Of a stretch of DNA of 64,000 nt, positions 58,449-64,000 are shown one piece after another. The stretch lies in assembly GCF_002901845.1 (NCBI RefSeq), contig NZ_PPQE01000021.1, positions 1-64,000 of the forward strand, written 5' to 3'. Position numbers and translations under genes: made by a program. Each line of letters opens with the position of its first letter. Position 1 is the first letter of the stretch. This DNA is from Staphylococcus hominis subsp. hominis (lineage in GTDB: Bacteria; Bacillota; Bacilli; Staphylococcales; Staphylococcaceae). The notes below the pieces were generated by a model. The model saw nothing but the letters and a program-made list of their open reading frames with translations, was not told where the DNA came from and did no database searches.

Positions 58449-60920
58449 TTATTCTTCTGTTGCTGGTTCTTTTGTATCTTCTATATTATTTTCTTGTTTA
58501 TCATGGATATCATACTTGAATTCATTGCCATCATGATCAATTGTGACTTCTTTTCCTTCAATTTGATTACCATCAAGTATCAATTCACTTAAATTATCTT
58601 CGACCGTTTTTTGAATTGCTCTAATTAATGGACGAGCGCCGTATTCTGGATCATATCCTTCTTCAGCAATTTTTTCTTTAGCTTTATCAGTAACTACAAT
58701 ATTAATATCTTGTTCTGATAAACGTTTTGTTAATTTATTTACCATCATAGTCACAATTTCTTTAAGTTCATCTTTTGTTAATTTATGGAAAACAATAATA
58801 TCATCTACACGGTTTAAGAACTCAGGACGGAATGAATTTTTAAGTTCTTTCATCATAGTTTTACGAATTGTTTCATAATCTTGTCCTTCAGATGCGCCAC
58901 CGAATCCAGCGAAACGTTGATCTTGTAGTTCTTGTGCTCCTACATTTGATGTCATAATAATAACAGTATTACGGAAATCAACTTGACGTCCTTTTGTATC
59001 AGTTAGATGTCCATCATCAAGTACTTGTAATAAGATATTAAATACGTCTGGATGTGCTTTTTCAATTTCATCAAATAGGATAACAGAATATGGCTTACGT
59101 CTAACTTTTTCAGTTAATTGACCACCATCATCATGGCCTACATAACCTGGAGGCGCTCCAACTAAACGACTCACAGCATGTTTCTCCATAAATTCACTCA
59201 TATCAACACGTATCATTGCGTCTTCTTCACCAAACATTGATTCAGCTAATGCACGGGCAAGTTCAGTTTTACCTACACCAGTTGGTCCTAAGAAAATGAA
59301 ACTACCGATTGGACGTTTAGGATCTTTTAGACCTGCACGTGCACGACGAACTGCTTTACTAATAGAAGTTACAGCATCGTTTTGTCCAATTACTCGATCA
59401 TGTAATGTTTCTTCTAAATTAAGCAAACGATCTGACTCTGTTTCATTAATTCTAGTTAATGGAATCCCTGTCCATCCTGCAATAACTTCAGCAATATCTT
59501 CTTTAGATAATGATGTTGATTGTCCGCCTTGAGATGTCTTCCATTCATTTTTAGCATCTTCATATTGTTTTTCAAGTTTTGATTGTTTATCTCTTAAGTT
59601 AGCTGCATTTTCAAATTCTTGTGCATGGACGGCAGCATCTTTTTCATTTTTAACTTTTTCAATTTCTTGTTCAATCTCTTTTAAATTACTTGGAGTTGTG
59701 TGACTTTTTAGTCTTACTTTCGAACTTGCTTCGTCAATCAAATCAATTGCTTTATCTGGTAGGAAACGATCAGATACATAACGGTTACTTAATTTAGCAG
59801 CCGCTTCCAGTGCTTCATCAGAAATATTAATACGATGATGCGCTTCGTAGCGATCACGTAAACCTTTTAGAATAGCAACAGTATCCTCTACAGATGGTTC
59901 ATCAACTTGAATAGGTTGGAAACGACGTTCTAATGCAGCATCTTTTTCAATGTTTTTACGATATTCATCTAATGTTGTTGCACCAATGCATTGTAACTCA
60001 CCACGCGCTAACGCTGGTTTTAAAATATTAGATGCATCAATTGCACCTTCTGCACCACCAGCACCAACTAGTGTATGCAATTCATCAATGAATAAAATGA
60101 CATTACCTGCATGATGGATTTCATCCATGACTTTTTTCAACCGTTCTTCGAATTCACCACGATATTTAGTACCTGCCACGACTGTTCCCATATCTAGTGA
60201 CATTACACGTTTATTTTTTAACGTTTCTGGTACTTCATTATTTACAATAGCTTGTGCAAGACCTTCAGCAATGGCTGTTTTACCTACACCTGGTTCACCA
60301 ATAAGTACAGGGTTATTTTTAGTTCTACGACTTAATACTTCAATAACACGTGTAATTTCTTTATCTCTACCCACAACTGGATCTAAAGTACCGTCTTTAG
60401 CAATAACTGTTAAGTCTCGTGCTAGTCCATCCAATGTAGGAGTGTTGTTTGATTTATTTGCAGTTGCATTTTTAGTATTCATTTCAGGACTACCTAATGC
60501 TTTCACTACTTGTGCACGTGCTTTAGTAATATTCAAATCTAAGTTAGCAAATACACGTGCTGCTACTCCTTCATTTTCACGAATTAATCCTAATAAAATA
60601 TGTTCTGTACCTACAAAGTTATGATGCAATTTTCTTGCCTCATCCATTGATAGTTCAATGACTTTTTTAGCTCTTGGTGTATAGTGCAACGTACCTGAAT
60701 GTTCTTGACCATGACCGATTAATTTTTCAACTTCTTCAATAACTTTATCTTCAGTAATATTAAAACTTTCAAGTACTTTAGCAGCAATACCTTCTGGTTC
60801 TTTCATTAATCCAAGTAGTAAGTGCTCAGTACCAATGTTCGAATGATTTAAACGAATTGCTTCTTCTTGTGCATGTGCTAATACACGTTGTGCGCGTTCA
60901 GTTAATCTACCAAATAACAT
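58449..60920 (-). CDS. clpC: Clp protease ATPase ClpC
   Basis: 823-residue AAA+ unfoldase. The N-domain has two Clp repeats (1-145). Nucleotide domain 1 has GEPGVGKTA, a coiled-coil M domain (about 410-475) binds adaptors such as McsB and MecA, and nucleotide domain 2 has [15 protein letters not shown] ClpP-binding loop containing GF is present (FAGFGG is in a different loop). It degrades arginine-phosphorylated proteins with ClpP. Last gene of the CtsR-controlled operon. Confidence 0.99.
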   Translation of the reverse strand: MLFGRLTERAQRVLAHAQEEAIRLNHSNIGTEHLLLGLMKEPEGIAAKVLESFNITEDKVIEEVEKLIGHGQEHSGTLHYTPRAKKVIELSMDEARKLHHNFVGTEHILLGLIRENEGVAARVFANLDLNITKARAQVVKALGSPEMNTKNATANKSNNTPTLDGLARDLTVIAKDGTLDPVVGRDKEITRVIEVLSRRTKNNPVLIGEPGVGKTAIAEGLAQAIVNNEVPETLKNKRVMSLDMGTVVAGTKYRGEFEERLKKVMDEIHHAGNVILFIDELHTLVGAGGAEGAIDASNILKPALARGELQCIGATTLDEYRKNIEKDAALERRFQPIQVDEPSVEDTVAILKGLRDRYEAHHRINISDEALEAAAKLSNRYVSDRFLPDKAIDLIDEASSKVRLKSHTTPSNLKEIEQEIEKVKNEKDAAVHAQEFENAANLRDKQSKLEKQYEDAKNEWKTSQGGQSTSLSKEDIAEVIAGWTGIPLTRINETESDRLLNLEETLHDRVIGQNDAVTSISKAVRRARAGLKDPKRPIGSFIFLGPTGVGKTELARALAESMFGEEDAMIRVDMSEFMEKHAVSRLVGAPPGYVGHDDGGQLTEKVRRKPYSVILFDEIEKAHPDVFNILLQVLDDGHLTDTKGRQVDFRNTVIIMTSNVGAQELQDQRFAGFGGASEGQDYETIRKTMMKELKNSFRPEFLNRVDDIIVFHKLTKDELKEIVTMMVNKLTKRLSEQDINIVVTDKAKEKIAEEGYDPEYGARPLIRAIQKTVEDNLSELILDGNQIEGKEVTIDHDGNEFKYDIHDKQENNIEDTKEPATEE

Positions 60921-60935
60921 ATCGTTTACAACCTC

Positions 60936-61946
60936 CTAATTTGTATGTTTTCTTAATATATTTGCCCGTTTTTCATTTACAGATACGTTTTCATCTTCAT
61001 CATTATATAAAAACGCAGATTGGATACTTACCATTAATTCATTAAACTTAAAGTTACTTAAATTTAAATATCCTAAATCTATGCCTAACTTAATTTCACT
61101 TAATCTATATGACGCTTCTTCCATTGATATCATACGGCTATTTTGTAATATTCCTAACGAACGATAAATACGGTCAAGCGTTTCTAATTCACTATATTGT
61201 GTTAAACGTTCACGAATTTGCATTTCTTCATTAATAATTTGTTGAACTACTTCTGTCAACTGATCAATAATATCTTCTTCCGTCTTACCTAATGTAAGTT
61301 GATTAGAAATTTGATAAATATGACCATAAACTTGTGAACCTTCTCCATATATACCTCGAATCGTAAATCCAAAACGATTAATTGTTTGTGCAATACGATT
61401 CATACGTTTCATTATAGATAATCCAGGTAAATGAAGCATCACACTTGCTCGCATTCCAGTCCCAATATTTGTAGGACAAGTCGTTAAATAACCTAAATCT
61501 TCATCGAAACTAATTTCTAATTGTTCATCAAGAATATCATCAATGTCTGAAGCCTTTTGATATAAATCTATCAGAGATAAATCATTACCCATTGCTTGAA
61601 TTCGTACATGATCTTCTTCATTAATCATAATACTCAAAGATTCATCTTCATTTAATAACACCGCTGAAGCTGGTTGTTTAATCAATTCTTTACTAATTAG
61701 ATGTTTAGCCACTAACTTCATCTTACTTTGTTGGTCCATGGTATCTAAACGCATTAAAGATAAATTAGGTAGTGCATCTTGCACTTCATTGATTACTCTA
61801 AAACCTGCTTGTTCAGATGGAAACATTAAAGGATGAACATGATTTTCTAAATTACGTGCTAAACGAATACGCGAAGACATTACAATAGGAGATTCATCTG
61901 TTTCTTTCATCCATTCACTAATATGTGCACCCATATCATTCATCAT
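60936..61946 (-). CDS. mcsB: Protein arginine kinase McsB
   Basis: 336 residues from ATG 61946 ([13 protein letters not shown]); start chosen by length and alignment with the S. aureus protein, though the ribosome binding site is weak and inside mcsA. The phosphagen-kinase catalytic motif is [20 protein letters not shown] and substrate loop [11 protein letters not shown]. It phosphorylates arginines to mark proteins, including CtsR, for ClpCP. Overlaps mcsA by 11 bases. Confidence 0.96.
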   Translation of the reverse strand: MMNDMGAHISEWMKETDESPIVMSSRIRLARNLENHVHPLMFPSEQAGFRVINEVQDALPNLSLMRLDTMDQQSKMKLVAKHLISKELIKQPASAVLLNEDESLSIMINEEDHVRIQAMGNDLSLIDLYQKASDIDDILDEQLEISFDEDLGYLTTCPTNIGTGMRASVMLHLPGLSIMKRMNRIAQTINRFGFTIRGIYGEGSQVYGHIYQISNQLTLGKTEEDIIDQLTEVVQQIINEEMQIRERLTQYSELETLDRIYRSLGILQNSRMISMEEASYRLSEIKLGIDLGYLNLSNFKFNELMVSIQSAFLYNDEDENVSVNEKRANILRKHTN

Positions 61947-62499
61947 GCTCCATCTCGCTTTCATGTTTCAAGGCTTTAATTTCATCTCTAATGACAGCTG
62001 CTTCTTCAAATTTTTGCTTTTCAATTAATACATTTAAGTAATTCGTTTTTTCTTCAATTTGTTTTTTTATTGCCAGTTTATGATGTGAAGAACGAGGCAT
62101 CTTGCCTACATGTTCAAATTGTCCACCTTGTACTCGTCTTACAATATCAACAATATCCTCTTTAAATACTGCATAGCAATTTGCACATCCAAATTTACCT
62201 ACATGAGCTATATCTTTCAATGTCATGTTACATGTAGGACATCGTTTTTCTTCTTGAAATGCTACTTCATGAAAATTTAATCCGTGTTTAGTTGCTAAAT
62301 GTTGTAAGATTTGTTTGACTACAAAGGCTTCTTCAATATCATCTTGGAACTCTGAATATGACGCAGGATGTTCTTGTTGATTCCAAGGATGCTCTCCTTG
62401 CGCACATTCTGAACACACCCACTTTTCAGAGGTACCATCTTTACTTTTTACTGTGAGTTTAACCTCTGCTTCATTTAAATGACAATTTTCGCAAAGCAC
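61936..62499 (-). CDS. mcsA: McsB activator McsA
   Basis: 187 residues. Zinc-binding CXXC pairs are CENC, CSEC, CPTC and CANC. The C-terminal UVR motif ([20 protein letters not shown]) is typical. It activates the McsB kinase and is induced by heat and heavy metals in S. aureus. It stands between ctsR and mcsB in the operon, 31 bases behind ctsR. Confidence 0.97.
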   Translation of the reverse strand: MLCENCHLNEAEVKLTVKSKDGTSEKWVCSECAQGEHPWNQQEHPASYSEFQDDIEEAFVVKQILQHLATKHGLNFHEVAFQEEKRCPTCNMTLKDIAHVGKFGCANCYAVFKEDIVDIVRRVQGGQFEHVGKMPRSSHHKLAIKKQIEEKTNYLNVLIEKQKFEEAAVIRDEIKALKHESEMEHDE

Positions 62500-62530
62500 A
62501 CATAGACACCTCGCTTTTCTTTATTATTTA

Positions 62531-62992
62531 TTAATAGTAATTAATGATAGGTAATAATCGTTTGAGAATATTTGCTCTAATAATATCTCTAGAAACAACA
62601 TCCATTGATAGTGTTTCACGATCAATAATCACTTGAATCATTCTTGCTTCTCTATCACTAATTAATCCTTTATCTAACAAACCATCAATTATATAATATG
62701 CTTGTTGTTGAGATATCGAAGGACCAATTAATTGCAATAGATGATTAATATAACCCGTTGCATCTTTATTTTCAATTTTCGTGATTCGGATATATCCTCC
62801 TCCACCACGTTTACTTTCTATTTCATAACCATGTTCATTTGTAAATCTTGTTTTAATAACATAGTTGAGTTGAGAAGGCACACAATCGAAACGTTGAGCA
62901 ATATTAGCTCTTTGAATTTCTACCATATCTTCATTACTTTCTTCAAATAGTTGTTTAATGTATTGTTCTATGATGTCAGACATGTTGTGCAT
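62531..62992 (-). CDS. ctsR: Class III heat-shock repressor CtsR
   Basis: 153 residues starting [18 protein letters not shown], with GGGGTGG six bases upstream. The winged helix is [20 protein letters not shown] with the DNA-contacting wing [12 protein letters not shown]; the C-terminal dimer domain is residues 80-153. It represses its own operon through the heptad repeats immediately upstream and is inactivated on heat stress. Confidence 0.99.
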   Translation of the reverse strand: MHNMSDIIEQYIKQLFEESNEDMVEIQRANIAQRFDCVPSQLNYVIKTRFTNEHGYEIESKRGGGGYIRITKIENKDATGYINHLLQLIGPSISQQQAYYIIDGLLDKGLISDREARMIQVIIDRETLSMDVVSRDIIRANILKRLLPIINYY

Positions 62993-63006
62993 GATTTACC
63001 ACCCCT

Positions 63007-63054
63007 TTTGACCTTCTTTGACTATATTATATGACCAACTTTGACCTTTTTCAA
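63007..63054 (-). promoter_or_regulatory. ctsR operon promoter with two CtsR boxes
   Basis: Sigma-A promoter on the minus strand: TTGAAA (63049-63054), 17 bases, TATAAT (63026-63031). Two CtsR heptad repeats flank the -10: GGTCAAA-GTT-GGTCATA (63030-63046) and AGTCAAA-GAA-GGTCAAA (63007-63023). The second is a perfect match to the known consensus. Confidence 0.93.
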
Positions 63055-63146
63055 CCAATTTGTTTTTTTTATTTAAAAATATTAATGTTACTTCTATTAT
63101 TTTATTGTATTATATAAGATAAAGAGAATTTTAAAGGAGTAGAATT

Positions 63147-64000
63147 ATGCATATTCTTATTGGGATCATTGGGATTATTGTCTTTTTAGCGCTAGCATTT
63201 TTATTTAGTTCAGATAAAAAGAATGTTCGCTGGCACTATGTTGGATTATTATTAATTATTCAACTTATACTCGCATTTATTCTTTTGAAAACGACTGCTG
63301 GTATTACAATTATCGGTGGTATTTCAAATGGATTTAACTATTTGTTACAAAAAGCTGCTGAAGGAGTTAATTTTGTTTTTGGAGGATTTAAATTTGTAGA
63401 TCCAAACAATCCACCATTCTTCTTTAGTGTCTTATTACCAATCGTATTTATTTCGGCATTAATTGGTATTTTACAATATACTAGAATTCTTCCATGGATT
63501 ATTAATGTGTTAGGGTTCTTAATTTCTAAAATTAATGGTATGGGGCGTTTAGAATCATATAATGCAGTAGCAGCTGCGATTCTTGGACAATCTGAAGTAT
63601 TTATTTCATTAAAACAACAATTACCATATATACCTAAACAACGTTTATATACTTTAACTGCTTCTGCAATGTCTACTGTATCTGCATCAATTATCGGTGC
63701 ATATTTTACATTGATTGAACCTAAATATGTTGTTACAGCGGTTGTATTAAACTTATTTGGTGGCTTCATTATTGCTTCTATTATTAACCCTTATAAAGTT
63801 AATGAAGAAGATGACAAATTGCTAGTGGATGAATCAGAAACTAAAAAACAAGCGTTTTTTGAAATGTTAGGTGAATATATTTTAGATGGTTTCAAAGTAG
63901 CAGTTATCGTTGGTGCAATGTTAATTGGCTATATTGCAATCATTGCTTTATTAAATGGCCTTGTAAGTGGTATTTTTAGTTTAATTTCTGGCGGAGCAAT
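63147..64000 (+). CDS. nupC: NupC-type concentrative nucleoside transporter (cut by window edge)
   Basis: The first 284 codons are visible; ATG 63147 has AAAGGAG upstream. The protein starts MHILIGIIGIIVFLALAFLF, then several membrane helices, with family motifs NGMGRLESYNAVAAAILGQS and EVFIS, and LPYIP. The family imports nucleosides with a proton or sodium gradient. It is divergent from the ctsR operon across about 150 bp. The C-terminus is outside. Confidence 0.93.
   Translation, partial: MHILIGIIGIIVFLALAFLFSSDKKNVRWHYVGLLLIIQLILAFILLKTTAGITIIGGISNGFNYLLQKAAEGVNFVFGGFKFVDPNNPPFFFSVLLPIVFISALIGILQYTRILPWIINVLGFLISKINGMGRLESYNAVAAAILGQSEVFISLKQQLPYIPKQRLYTLTASAMSTVSASIIGAYFTLIEPKYVVTAVVLNLFGGFIIASIINPYKVNEEDDKLLVDESETKKQAFFEMLGEYILDGFKVAVIVGAMLIGYIAIIALLNGLVSGIFSLISGGA

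Overview
The window is low-GC Firmicute DNA whose gene order matches a Staphylococcus chromosome: a YSIRK-type surface protein at the place of the sdr locus, azo1, tadA, two deoxynucleoside kinases, ilvE, tuf-fusA-rpsG-rpsL, rpoC-rpoB, rplLJAK-nusG-secE-rpmG, sigH, cysS-cysE, gltX, radA, clpC-mcsB-mcsA-ctsR and nupC. Protein divergence from S. aureus as I remember it, and the unusual surface protein, suggest a coagulase-negative species; I cannot name it from sequence alone.

Layout. 1-6907: surface adhesin (cut by the window edge), azoreductase, HAD phosphatase, tadA, two deoxynucleoside kinases, second HAD phosphatase. 6908-8858: an accessory strip with a small-RNA candidate, a small Cys-containing protein, a 26-residue amphipathic (PSM-like) peptide, a small membrane protein, and a structured non-coding block that recurs inside the neighbouring island. 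8923-22813: a phage-inducible chromosomal island (PICI, SaPI-like) integrated in the 3' end of ilvE. Its right end carries integrase and an Stl-like repressor. Divergent from these run a Cro-like protein, an Xis-like protein, a DnaD-like initiator with internal iterons, a DnaC-like loader, several unknown genes and two terS-type genes. Its left end holds about 2 kb of unusually structured non-coding DNA and a three-gene operon: a Pycsar-type membrane effector, an ImmA/IrrE metallopeptidase and a class III nucleotide cyclase-like protein.

22782-32075: ilvE, threonine dehydrogenase, an LPXTG-anchored nucleotidase, an ornithine cyclodeaminase family protein, a Nudix protein and a GNAT protein, a degraded kbl (partner of the threonine dehydrogenase) and an M20 amidohydrolase. 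32218-64000: the core translation/transcription cluster, almost all on the minus strand, with a Cys T-box ahead of cysE-cysS, a ribosomal L10 leader, and a CtsR-regulated clpC operon. The nucleoside transporter nupC begins on the plus strand at the right edge.

The most interesting part is the left half of the island: (i) the effector-peptidase-cyclase operon, which I read as a Pycsar-like anti-phage module with an extra protease; (ii) arrays of more than 20 small hairpins whose stems differ while many loops keep an ATTT core; (iii) several consecutive small-RNA candidates with sigma-A promoters and terminators; (iv) a 126-nt multi-arm inverted repeat resembling a single-strand origin. Function assignments there are inference from motifs and context; no database search was possible.
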